In this document: positions 40,774 to 50,348 of the stretch, piece by piece
How the letters are laid out: every line of letters begins with the position of its first letter
Numbering within the stretch: position 1 is the first letter of the stretch
From: Oscillospiraceae bacterium
Lineage (GTDB): Bacteria > Bacillota > Clostridia > Oscillospirales > CAG-272
Direction: 5' to 3'
Assembly (NCBI GenBank): GCA_015063795.1
Contig: SVTL01000001.1
Coordinates: forward strand, 47,614-111,613
DNA length: 64,000 nucleotides
The notes under the pieces: generated by a model
Told to the model about the DNA's origin: nothing
Database searches by the model: none
The model's input: only the letters and a program-made list of their open reading frames with translations
Translations under genes and position numbers: made by a program

Positions 40774-43184
<2,411 letters not shown>

Positions 43185-43196
43185 GAGGAATTGATT

Positions 43197-44429
43197 ATGA
43201 AAAAACTGGGTTGTTTTCTGTTGGCTCTGACTGTGCTGCTTTCTCTTGCCTCCTGCGCCGAGCTGAAGGAGGGGGAAATGATCGTTCTCACGCCCGAAAG
43301 CCGCGTCACCTCTCCGATCATGACCACCGCCTCCGCCCCGGAGGAGACGACTGCACCGCCGTCCATTGATCCGCCTGTAAACGAGGAGGTGTCGATCTCC
43401 TTCCTTGCCTGCGGCGACAACATCATCCACACCAACGTCTATTCCGATGCGAAGGAGCGTGCGGGAGCCGGGCAGGAGTACGATTTTGTTCCCATGTACA
43501 ACGGCATCGCCGAGCGGGTGCAGAAGGCAGACATCGCGTTCATCAACCATGAGTCGCCCATCGGCGGCAGAGATATGGGCATCTCGGGCTATCCCACCTT
43601 CAATTCGCCCGAGGAAGCGGGGCGTGCGCTGGCAGAGGTCGGCTTTGATGTGGTCAACATCGCCAACAACCATATGCTGGACAAGTGGGAGAAGGGCTAC
43701 GCCAATTCGCTCGCCTTCTGGGATACGGTGGATGTGCTGACCGTCGGCGGGTATACCAAAGCCGATTATGACACCATCCGTCTGCTGGAGAAGGACGGCA
43801 TCACCATTGCCTTCCTTTCTTATACGTATAACTTCCGCCAGTCCAACGGCACCTATCTGCCCGAGAATTCCTCTCTGCAGGTGCCCTACATAAACGATGC
43901 CGACATCGTCCGTCAGCTGGCTCTGGCCAAGGAGCAGGCCGATCTGGTGCTGGTGTCCATGCACTGGGGTGTTGAAAATCAGTTCACTCCCTCTGCTGAG
44001 CAGAAGCGGGTGGCCAAGCTCTGCGCCGACAACGGAGCGGATGCCATCATCGGCCACCACCCCCATGTGGTCCAGCCCATTGAGTGGATCGAGGGGCAGG
44101 ACGGGCATCGGATGCTCTGCGTGTATTCGCTGGGCAATGTGATCTCCACGATGATGTACGGCCAGTATATGACCGGCACCATGATCTCCTTTGACATCGT
44201 GGGAAAGAAGGATGTGCTGAGCATTGAGAACGTTCTGGCCATCCCCACCGTCACCCATTACACCATGGCCCGCCGCGGCCTTCAGGTGTATGAGATGGAG
44301 GATTATTCCGCTTCGCTGGCCGCCGAGCACGGATGCTTGGCCGACGATCCGAAATTCACCTTTGACCGTGCCAAAAAGTACATCACCGACACCATCGACG
44401 GCGCGTTCTTACCCGATTTTCTCAAATAA
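43197..44429 (+). CDS. CapA-family lipoprotein
   Basis: A 410-residue protein with a lipoprotein signal ending in 'LASC' (Cys about 20), a Pro/Thr-rich linker and a CapA phosphoesterase-like domain from about 65. The motifs are 'LACGDNIIHTNV', 'AFINHESPIGG', 'VVNIANNHMLDKW', 'VSMHWGVENQF' and 'IGHHPHVVQPIEW'. The N-terminal Asp, His and Asn residues fit metal binding. It should act outside the membrane, unlike the soluble CapA homologue at 2196. ATG 43197 has GAGGAA at good distance and is preferred to TTG 43191. It is likely transcribed with mutS2 and ends at a terminator. Confidence 0.88.
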   Translation: MKKLGCFLLALTVLLSLASCAELKEGEMIVLTPESRVTSPIMTTASAPEETTAPPSIDPPVNEEVSISFLACGDNIIHTNVYSDAKERAGAGQEYDFVPMYNGIAERVQKADIAFINHESPIGGRDMGISGYPTFNSPEEAGRALAEVGFDVVNIANNHMLDKWEKGYANSLAFWDTVDVLTVGGYTKADYDTIRLLEKDGITIAFLSYTYNFRQSNGTYLPENSSLQVPYINDADIVRQLALAKEQADLVLVSMHWGVENQFTPSAEQKRVAKLCADNGADAIIGHHPHVVQPIEWIEGQDGHRMLCVYSLGNVISTMMYGQYMTGTMISFDIVGKKDVLSIENVLAIPTVTHYTMARRGLQVYEMEDYSASLAAEHGCLADDPKFTFDRAKKYITDTIDGAFLPDFLK

Positions 44430-44449
44430 GAATACCGAAACATCACGAA

Positions 44450-44476
44450 AGGGGCAGGTCAACCTGCCTCTTTTTG
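44450..44476 (+). terminator. Terminator of the yqfC-mutS2-capA unit
   Basis: AGGGGCAGG and CCTGCCTCT pair across a TCAA loop with one G-U pair, followed by five T. Confidence 0.8.
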
Positions 44477-44528
44477 GATAAAAGAGAGAAAAAAGACGCA
44501 AAAAAGAAGGGGAAAATCGGAAAAGTAC

Positions 44529-44557
44529 TTGAAATCATACAACAAATGTGCTATACT
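44529..44557 (+). promoter_or_regulatory. Promoter of the CNNM/CorC gene pair
   Basis: TTGAAA (44529-44534) and TATACT (44552-44557) with 17-bp spacing, about 80 bp before the start. Confidence 0.7.
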
Positions 44558-44638
44558 GAAAAGAGCGAGGCTCGGGCGTTTTTGAGAACGCTTTGCGCTG
44601 AGTCTGTTGAATTTTCAAAGAGGAGTTGGTTTTTTCTC

Positions 44639-45679
44639 ATGGACAGTACGATACCCCGAAGTTTGCTTTTGCTTTTGTTGATTTTGCTCGGCGGATATTT
44701 CGCCGGCGGTGAAACTGCGTTGTCTTATTGCAACCGTATTCGCATGAAGACCCTTGCCGAAGAAGGCGACAAACGCGCAAAGAGAGTGGTGGCCATCACC
44801 GATCAGTTTGACAAGGCCCTTGTGGTGCTTCTGATCGGCAATAACGTGATTCACGTGGCAGCCGCTTCCATTGCGACTGTTTTGGCGATCGATCTTTTCA
44901 AGGGAACTCCGTTGGCGGCTTCCGCTTCGGTGATTGCAACGGTTGTGCTGACACTCGCGGTTTTTATTTTTAGTGAAACGATTCCGAAGAACATCGCCCG
45001 TGCCAACAGCGACAAGCTTGCGCTGATCATTTCCTTTTCGGTTCTTCTTTTGATGAAGATCCTCACGCCGATCGCTGCCTTCTTCACCTTTATCAGCGAC
45101 AAGGCGAAATCTCTGTTCCGAAAGGGGGACAAGAACCCTTCGATGACCGAGGAGGAGTTTGCCACCATCGTCGATGAGATCGAGGATGAGGGCATCATCG
45201 ATCCGGAGGAAAGCGAGATCATCAAGTCGGCCATCGAATTCGGCGATGGCAAGGTGGAAGAGATCATGACGCCCATCGACAAGACCGTCATGCTCCCCCG
45301 CGATGCTTCGATGGATGTTTTGAAAAAGACGGTGATGGAGGTCAAATATTCGCGCATCCCGATCTTCAACGGCGACACCGACCATATTGTCGGCATCATT
45401 CAGACCAGCGACTGTCTGTGGCGTCTGATGAGCGATCTGCCCGTGGATATCGGCGCGATGCTGAAGAAGCCCTGCTTTGCCCGTCCGTATATGACACTCA
45501 ATCAGCTGTTTGAGGAAATGGAGAAAAAACGCAGTCACATTGCCATTGTCACCGATAAGGGCAAAACGCTGGGCATTGTGACCATGGAAGATATTCTGGA
45601 AGAGATCGCCGGCGAGATCAACGATGAGGATGAATCGTCGCTTGCCCGCCCTGTGAAGAAAGGGGTGGTGAAGGCATGA
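44639..45679 (+). CDS. CNNM/CorC family (hemolysin-like) membrane protein with CBS domains, copy 1
   Basis: A 346-residue protein with a CNNM (DUF21) membrane domain at 1-135 ('GGYFAGGETALSYCNRIRMKTLAEEGDKRAKRV', 'LIGNNVIHVAAASIATVLA', 'FSETIPKNIARANSDKLAL') and a paired CBS region at about 195-320 ('IMTPIDKTVMLPRD', 'YSRIPIFNGDTDHIVGIIQTSDCL'). The CorC_HlyC domain found at the end of copy 2 is missing, so this copy is short. Family members are linked to magnesium efflux or homeostasis. I chose ATG 44639 inside a long open frame because the DUF21 helix starts there; GAGGAG lies 13 nt upstream. It overlaps copy 2 by 4 bp. Confidence 0.88.
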   Translation: MDSTIPRSLLLLLLILLGGYFAGGETALSYCNRIRMKTLAEEGDKRAKRVVAITDQFDKALVVLLIGNNVIHVAAASIATVLAIDLFKGTPLAASASVIATVVLTLAVFIFSETIPKNIARANSDKLALIISFSVLLLMKILTPIAAFFTFISDKAKSLFRKGDKNPSMTEEEFATIVDEIEDEGIIDPEESEIIKSAIEFGDGKVEEIMTPIDKTVMLPRDASMDVLKKTVMEVKYSRIPIFNGDTDHIVGIIQTSDCLWRLMSDLPVDIGAMLKKPCFARPYMTLNQLFEEMEKKRSHIAIVTDKGKTLGIVTMEDILEEIAGEINDEDESSLARPVKKGVVKA

Positions 45680-46995
45680 TCGCCGTTCAGATCGCAATGA
45701 TTTGTGTTTTTCTGGTCTTCTCCGCGCTTTTTTCGGGCTCGGAAACAGCCATCGCCACCTGCAACAAGATCCGTCTGAAGAAGAGTGCCGAGGAGGGCGA
45801 CAAGCGCTCTAAGGTCGCGCAGTATCTGGTGGATCACTTCAGTTATTCGATCTCCACCATTCTGGTGGGCAACAATCTGGTGAACATTGCCGCCTCCTCC
45901 ACCGCAACGGTGCTGGCGTTGGCGCTGTTTCCCGATCATCCCGCCGAAGCGCAGAGCATCAGCGCGGTGCTTCTGACCATCGCCTTGCTGATCTGCGGCG
46001 AGATCATGCCCAAGATCATGGCCGCGGAGTATTCCGACACGCTTGTGAGGATCATCGCCGTCCCCCTCCGCTTTTTGATGATCGCCTTTTCGCCCATTGT
46101 GTATGCCGTTTCCTTCTGTGTGGATAAAATGTCCAAGTGGTGGACGCCCAAGGAGGAAGCCCCTGCCGTCACGCAGAATGAGCTGGTGACGCTGCTTGAG
46201 ACCATCGAGGACGAGGGTGTGTTCACCGAGGAAGAGGGCGAATTGATCCGCAATGCCATCGAATTTACCGATGTGACCGCCCGTGAGATCCTGGTGCCCC
46301 GCGTGGACGTGGAGGCCTTCGACATCGAGGACGGCGCGGAGGCGCTGAAGAACAGCAAGTTCCTGCTGAAGTATTCCCGTATCCCTGTCTACCGCGACAC
46401 GTTTGACAATGTCATCGGTATCCTGCCCATTAAGAAGTTCATGCGTGCGTATATCGCCGATCCCCATGTGGACATCGAATCGCTTCTCAAGCCTCCGATG
46501 TTTGTACATATGACGCGCCCGATCTCCTCCATTCTGATGGAGTTCAACAAGTCCCGCCAGCACATGGCCATCGTGGTCGATGAATTCGGCGGCTCGATGG
46601 GTATCCTCACCCGTGAGGACATTCTCGAAGAGATCGTCGGCGATATCTATGACGAGCACGATGAGGTGGAACGAGACGTTATCGTTGCCGATGAGAGCAA
46701 CAACACCTATGTCATCGATGCCGGCATGAACATTTATGACTTCTTCGATCTGATCGACTTCAACCCCAACACCCACGGCTTTGAAAGCGAGTATACCACC
46801 GTCGGCGGCTGGACCACCGAGGTTCTCGACCGATTCCCTGCAGAGGGTGACACCTTTGAGTATGAAAACATGACCGTGGAGGTGCTGAAGGCACAGGCCA
46901 TGCGCGTTGAACAGCTGAGAGTGACGGTGAAGCCTGAAGAAGAGGACGAGGAAGAAGAAAAAGAATCCGAGAAAAAAGAAGAGGAAGAGGAGTAA
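45676..46995 (+). CDS. CNNM/CorC family (hemolysin-like) membrane protein with CBS and CorC domains, copy 2
   Basis: The 439-residue paralogue has the same plan as its neighbour: DUF21 membrane domain ('SGSETAIATCNKIRLKKSAEEGDKRSK', 'LLICGEIMPKIMAAEYSD') and CBS pair ('ILVPRVDVEAFDIEDG', 'YSRIPVYRDTFDNVIGILPIKKFM', 'DEFGGSMGILTREDILEEIVGDIYDEHDE'). It adds a CorC_HlyC domain at about 350-420 and an unusual Glu/Lys tail (about 425-439). The two products may form a heterodimer, because CNNM proteins work as dimers. That pairing is inferred from the overlap alone. A terminator follows. Confidence 0.9.
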   Translation: MIAVQIAMICVFLVFSALFSGSETAIATCNKIRLKKSAEEGDKRSKVAQYLVDHFSYSISTILVGNNLVNIAASSTATVLALALFPDHPAEAQSISAVLLTIALLICGEIMPKIMAAEYSDTLVRIIAVPLRFLMIAFSPIVYAVSFCVDKMSKWWTPKEEAPAVTQNELVTLLETIEDEGVFTEEEGELIRNAIEFTDVTAREILVPRVDVEAFDIEDGAEALKNSKFLLKYSRIPVYRDTFDNVIGILPIKKFMRAYIADPHVDIESLLKPPMFVHMTRPISSILMEFNKSRQHMAIVVDEFGGSMGILTREDILEEIVGDIYDEHDEVERDVIVADESNNTYVIDAGMNIYDFFDLIDFNPNTHGFESEYTTVGGWTTEVLDRFPAEGDTFEYENMTVEVLKAQAMRVEQLRVTVKPEEEDEEEEKESEKKEEEEE

Positions 46996-47007
46996 TCCAC
47001 TGAAAGC

Positions 47008-47058
47008 AAAAGTCATGCTTTGCTGTTGTTCCGTCAAAAAGCGAGCATGGCTTTTTGT
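47008..47058 (+). terminator. Terminator after the CNNM/CorC pair
   Basis: AAAAGTCATGCT (47008-47019) pairs with AGCATGGCTTTT (47044-47055) with one G-U pair, followed by T residues. Confidence 0.7.
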
Positions 47059-47119
47059 TTCCCGATCAGGATTCCGCATATGAGCGGAGCAGGCGGGAAA
47101 ATGTGAAAGGAGTCAAAAA

Positions 47120-47830
47120 ATGATCCGAGTGACTGTTTACAACGAATATTTGCATGAAAAGACCAATGAAGCTGTCCGTGCTGTTTATCCGAACGGAATC
47201 CACAGTGCCTTGCGTGAGGCATTGGAGAGCGAAACGGTTTCGGTCCGTACCGTTACGCTGGACAGCATTGAGGAGCTGACCGAGACGCTTCTGGCGGAGA
47301 CCGATGTGCTGGTCTGGTGGGGACATCGGGCGCACCATCAGGTGCCTGACGAGATTGCGGAACGTGTCCAGAGGGCGGTCCTCTGCGGCATGGGAGCGAT
47401 CTTTCTCCATTCGGCGCATCATTCCAAACCCTTTAAGCGTTTGATGGGAACCACCTGCGACCTGACCTGGCGTGAGAATGGAGACAGAGAGCTGGTTTGG
47501 GTGTGTGACCCGGCTCATCCCATAGCCGAAGGGATTGGGCGCTTCATTAAGCTGGAGGCGGAGGAGACCTATGGCGAGCCTTTCACCATTCCGGAGCCCG
47601 ATCGCACGGTTTTTCTCGGTAACTTTGAGGGTGGCGAAGCTTTCCGCGCAGGCTGCTGCTTCCATCGCGGCAACGGACGGATTTTCTATTTTCAGCCCGG
47701 GCATGAGACATATCCCACCTTTCGCAATCCCGGCGTGATCCGCGTTCTGCAAAACGCTGTCCGTTGGGCGAATCCCATTTATCGCGTGTCCTCTCTCGGT
47801 TCGCCTCATGTAGAGAAGCCGTTGGTATGA
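47120..47830 (+). CDS. ThuA-domain protein (trehalose utilisation family)
   Basis: The 236-residue protein has the ThuA class I glutamine-amidotransferase-like fold: 'RVTVYNEYLHEKTNEAVRAVYPNGIH', 'ADVLVWWGHRAHHQVPDEI'-type core, 'GAIFLHSAHHSKPFKRLMGT', 'EETYGEPFTIPEPD' and 'RIFYFQPGHETYPTF'. ThuA proteins occur with sugar catabolism genes, but the reaction is not established, and no sugar transporter or dehydrogenase is next to it. The ribosome binding site is GAAAGGAGTC. The stop overlaps the next start (ATGA), so the pair is co-translated. Confidence 0.9.
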   Translation: MIRVTVYNEYLHEKTNEAVRAVYPNGIHSALREALESETVSVRTVTLDSIEELTETLLAETDVLVWWGHRAHHQVPDEIAERVQRAVLCGMGAIFLHSAHHSKPFKRLMGTTCDLTWRENGDRELVWVCDPAHPIAEGIGRFIKLEAEETYGEPFTIPEPDRTVFLGNFEGGEAFRAGCCFHRGNGRIFYFQPGHETYPTFRNPGVIRVLQNAVRWANPIYRVSSLGSPHVEKPLV

Positions 47831-48519
47831 AACGAACCATCGCTTTTCAGGATATGACAGTCATCTATGACTTCACTTTCAAGAGGGTGAAAAACATCAA
47901 CCTCCGCGTGCGAGGGGACGGAAGCGTGACACTGTCGGCGCCCTACGGCACGCCGTCAGCGATGATCGATGCTTTTCTCCGCTCCCGCGAGGGGTGGATA
48001 CGGGAAAAGATTTCGGCGGCAAGCCATTCCGCCGTTCCTTTCACCTTTTCCGACGGCGAAAGGATGATGCTGTTCGGACATTCGTATCCGATTTGCGTGC
48101 TTGAGGGGAAGACAAACGGCATCGATTGGGGGAAGGAAGCGCTGACCTTCACCGTAACCGATCCGACCGACCGGAAGCTGCGCGAGGCGCTGTTCCGCCG
48201 CTGGCAAACCGACCTTTGCCGTGACACGCTCCTTCCCATCTGCGAAAAATGGCGTGAGCATTTCCAAGCGCGCGGCGTTTCGTATCCGACATTCACCTTT
48301 CGCCGCATGAAAACGCGCTGGGGCAGCTGCCATCCGCAAAAGGGAAAGATCACCCTCAACACGATGCTGGTCGAAAAGCCGATGCCCTTTATCGAATATG
48401 TGGTCGTGCATGAGTTCGCGCACCTTCTGCATCCGGATCATTCGCCCCGCTTTTATGTCGCCGTTGCCGAAGCGCTCCCCGATTATAAGGAGCGACGGGC
48501 GTTGGGGAAGAACGGATGA
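47827..48519 (+). CDS. YgjP-type M48-like metallopeptidase (SprT/DUF45)
   Basis: The 230-residue protein has the UPF/DUF45 pattern. An N-terminal beta region ('RVKNINLRVRGDGSVTLSAPYG', 'AFLRSREGWIREKI') is followed by 'RMKTRWGSCHPQKGKITLNTMLVEKP', the zinc motif H-E-x-x-H in 'VVHEFAHLLHPDHSPRF' near residue 194 and a third His downstream. No signal peptide is present, so it is cytoplasmic. The substrate is unknown. ATG 47827 lies in the overlap with thuA-like gene stop and replaces a longer in-frame start at 47764. Confidence 0.92.
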   Translation: MKRTIAFQDMTVIYDFTFKRVKNINLRVRGDGSVTLSAPYGTPSAMIDAFLRSREGWIREKISAASHSAVPFTFSDGERMMLFGHSYPICVLEGKTNGIDWGKEALTFTVTDPTDRKLREALFRRWQTDLCRDTLLPICEKWREHFQARGVSYPTFTFRRMKTRWGSCHPQKGKITLNTMLVEKPMPFIEYVVVHEFAHLLHPDHSPRFYVAVAEALPDYKERRALGKNG

Positions 48520-48588
48520 AGAAAGCGGTTCTTGAGCAAAACGCGCGCTGGAATGCGGCCGCAAGGCATATAAGAGCAGAAAAAACAG

Positions 48589-48618
48589 AGAGGCCCTTCG
48601 TGAAGAAGAGCCTTTTTT
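48589..48618 (+). terminator. Terminator after the metallopeptidase gene
   Basis: AGGC-CTTC pairs with GAAG-GCCT with one internal mismatch (48591-48613), followed by six T. Confidence 0.65.
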
Positions 48619-48664
48619 GCTGTATAAAGGGAAGAAAGGACTTTGAAAAGCGGAGGGATAGACA

Positions 48665-49282
48665 GTGAAATGCTATGGGTACATCCGTGTCAGCACACGG
48701 GAACAAAACGAGGACCGTCAGCGGTTCGCCCTGCGTGAGTTCGGGGTGAAGGAGCGGGATCTGTATGCAGACAGGCAGTCGGGCAAGGATTTCGACCGTC
48801 CGCAGTACAAAAGGCTTCTGCGGAAACTGAAAAAAGACGATCTGCTGTGCGTCAAAAGCATCGACCGTCTCGGGCGGAATTATGAGGAGATCCTGTACCA
48901 ATGGCGGATGCTGACCAAGGAAAAGGGGATCGATATCGTGGTGCTGGACATGCCGCTTCTGGACACAAGGCGGGGAAAGGATCTGATGGGGACCTTCCTT
49001 TCGGACATTGTTTTGCAGGTGCTCAGCTTTGTGGCGGAGAATGAACGCATCAACATCCGTCAGCGGCAGGCGGAGGGGATCGCCGCAGCCAAGAAAAGGG
49101 GGATTCGTTTCGGCCGTCCGCCTGTCCCTGTCCCCGAGAATTTTCATGAGATCTGTCTGGCGTGGCGCAAAAAAGAGATCTCATTAAGCGAAGCGGCGGC
49201 CGCCTGCTCGATGGCCCCCGGCACCTTTTACGGCAAGGCTCGCCGATGGGAGGATAAAAAAGAAACAGCCTCCGCCGTTTGA
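48665..49282 (+). CDS. Small serine recombinase (resolvase/invertase family)
   Basis: The 205-residue protein has the resolvase catalytic domain at 1-145: nucleophile Ser10 in 'YGYIRVSTREQNEDRQ', the Arg cluster 'SIDRLGRNYEEI', 'VLDMPLLDT', and the long helix E with 'AENERINIRQRQAEGI'. A short C-terminal helix-turn-helix follows ('RKKEISLSEAAAACSMAPGTFYGKARRW'). The size and architecture are those of Hin/Gin-type invertases and Tn3 resolvases rather than large integrases. The start is GTG 48665 with GGAGGG upstream. The stop codon lies inside a near-perfect palindrome repeated in inverse orientation 138 bp downstream. No transposase, phage or conjugation genes surround it. Confidence 0.92.
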   Translation: MKCYGYIRVSTREQNEDRQRFALREFGVKERDLYADRQSGKDFDRPQYKRLLRKLKKDDLLCVKSIDRLGRNYEEILYQWRMLTKEKGIDIVVLDMPLLDTRRGKDLMGTFLSDIVLQVLSFVAENERINIRQRQAEGIAAAKKRGIRFGRPPVPVPENFHEICLAWRKKEISLSEAAAACSMAPGTFYGKARRWEDKKETASAV

Positions 49283-49301
49283 AAAGGTGTACCTTTTCAA
49301 A
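49278..49301 (+). repeat. Left inverted-repeat site (putative recombinase crossover site)
   Basis: Perfect 11-bp arms flank the central dinucleotide GT at 49289-49290, with the core GAAAAGGTGTACCTTT at 49281-49296. The site starts in the recombinase stop codon. The core recurs in inverse orientation at the right site. Confidence 0.7.
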
Positions 49302-49331
49302 ATCCGTGCAGACTTTTTGAAAAAAATAAAA

Positions 49332-49354
49332 AAACGTCGAAAATGTCGGCGTTT
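49332..49354 (-). terminator. Minus-strand terminator inside the putative invertible segment
   Basis: AAACGTCG (49332-49339) and CGGCGTTT (49347-49354) form an 8-bp stem with one G-U pair. Only the minus-strand transcript has a following run of U (the plus strand has an A run at 49313-49334), so termination is directional. Confidence 0.65.
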
Positions 49355-49357
49355 CTA

Positions 49358-49386
49358 TTGAAAAGTTACGGTCGGTATGATAAAAT
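49358..49386 (+). promoter_or_regulatory. Promoter of the zinc-ribbon gene, inside the putative invertible segment
   Basis: TTGAAA (49358-49363) and TAAAAT (49381-49386) with 17-bp spacing point at the zinc-ribbon gene, giving a leader of about 95 nt that contains the right inverted-repeat site. Confidence 0.65.
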
Positions 49387-49419
49387 AAATGCAATCGGAT
49401 CGGCAGCGGAAACGGTTCA

Positions 49420-49438
49420 GAAAGGTACACCTTTTCGA
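49420..49438 (-). repeat. Right inverted-repeat site (putative recombinase crossover site)
   Basis: AAAGGT-AC-ACCTTTTC with the central AC at 49427-49428. Its reverse complement shares the 16-bp core GAAAAGGTGTACCTTT with the left site. The outer half is less symmetric than in the left site. Confidence 0.7.
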
Positions 49439-49487
49439 ATTTTCCTTTGTTCTCCGCCTGCCCTTCCGCTGTGGGAGGGGAATCAAG

Positions 49488-50150
49488 ATGAAAAAAAGCT
49501 TGTATGAATTTTGTGAGGAGAGCGGAAAAACAGCGCTTCTCACGCAATGGGACACGGAGCAAAACGGCACTTTAACAGCAGAGGACGTGAGCTTTGGCAG
49601 CCACCGTGCGGTGTGGTGGCGCTGTGAAAAAGGGCACCGCTGGAGAGCGCAGGTATACAGCCGTGCCATCAATGGGGCGGGCTGTCCGGTCTGCGTGGGA
49701 AAAAGCGTGGTGGCAGGGGAGAACGATCTGGCAAAAGCCTATCCGCAACTGGCGCAGCAATGGCATCCCACACGCAACGGAGCGCTGACACCGGAGCAGG
49801 TAACGCCGTACAGCAACCGCCCTGCATGGTGGGTGTGCGAAAAGGGACACGAATACCGCACGGTGATCGCCAACCGAACCAGACTGCATGCGGGATGTCC
49901 CTATTGCTCGGGACGTCAGGTCCTGCCCGGCTTCAACGATCTGGCAACCAAGGAGCCTCTGCTGTGCAAGCAGTGGGATGCGGAGAAAAATGCACCGCTG
50001 ACGCCGCAGATGGTGACCGTGTGCAGCCACAAAAAGGTGTGGTGGCGCTGTGATGAGGGGCATGAGTGGGAGGCGGAGATCGCCTTGCGGACGCGGACGA
50101 GACGGGATCGCTGTCCGATCTGCGATCGCAGGAAGAAGAAAAGGAAATAA
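49488..50150 (+). CDS. Three-repeat treble-clef zinc-ribbon protein (DUF4379-type)
   Basis: A 220-residue protein made of three copies of a unit with W-W-x-C-x2-G-H-x-(W/Y) and a later C-P-x-C. Zinc ligands are C46/H50/C66/C69, C117/H121/C137/C140 and C188/H192/C209/C212. Each unit starts with a 'L..QW....NG.LTP..V' segment. Such probable zinc-ribbon repeats occur in proteins that act on or bind nucleic acids, sometimes fused to nucleases. No nuclease domain is present here, and the basic tail (RRKKKRK) fits nucleic-acid binding. ATG 49488 has GGGAGGGG eight bases upstream; an in-frame start at 49389 lies within the leader. Expression may depend on the orientation of the upstream promoter segment. 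Confidence 0.85.
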   Translation: MKKSLYEFCEESGKTALLTQWDTEQNGTLTAEDVSFGSHRAVWWRCEKGHRWRAQVYSRAINGAGCPVCVGKSVVAGENDLAKAYPQLAQQWHPTRNGALTPEQVTPYSNRPAWWVCEKGHEYRTVIANRTRLHAGCPYCSGRQVLPGFNDLATKEPLLCKQWDAEKNAPLTPQMVTVCSHKKVWWRCDEGHEWEAEIALRTRTRRDRCPICDRRKKKRK

Positions 50151-50256
50151 AAACAACGTGTAACGCATGGCGGATCCGAAGCGGAGAGCGCAATCCGATT
50201 CTATCAAAAACGGCAGTCATGCAGGCAAAGGGAAGAGGTTTTTGATGCGCGTTCTC

Positions 50257-50285
50257 TTGACAAGAGATGCCTTTTGGTGTATCAT
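50257..50285 (+). promoter_or_regulatory. Promoter of the MATE gene
   Basis: TTGACA (50257-50262) and TATCAT (50280-50285) with 17-bp spacing, 63 bp before the start. Confidence 0.7.
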
Positions 50286-50348
50286 ATATGGTTGCAGAGA
50301 TTCGAAACACACGCATCCATTTCCCCTTGACAGACACGAGGTTACACG

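Noticed and set aside
48665..49282. Prophage or integrative element marked by the serine recombinase
   Set aside because: The protein is resolvase/invertase-sized and no phage, conjugation, transposase or attachment duplication is seen around it.
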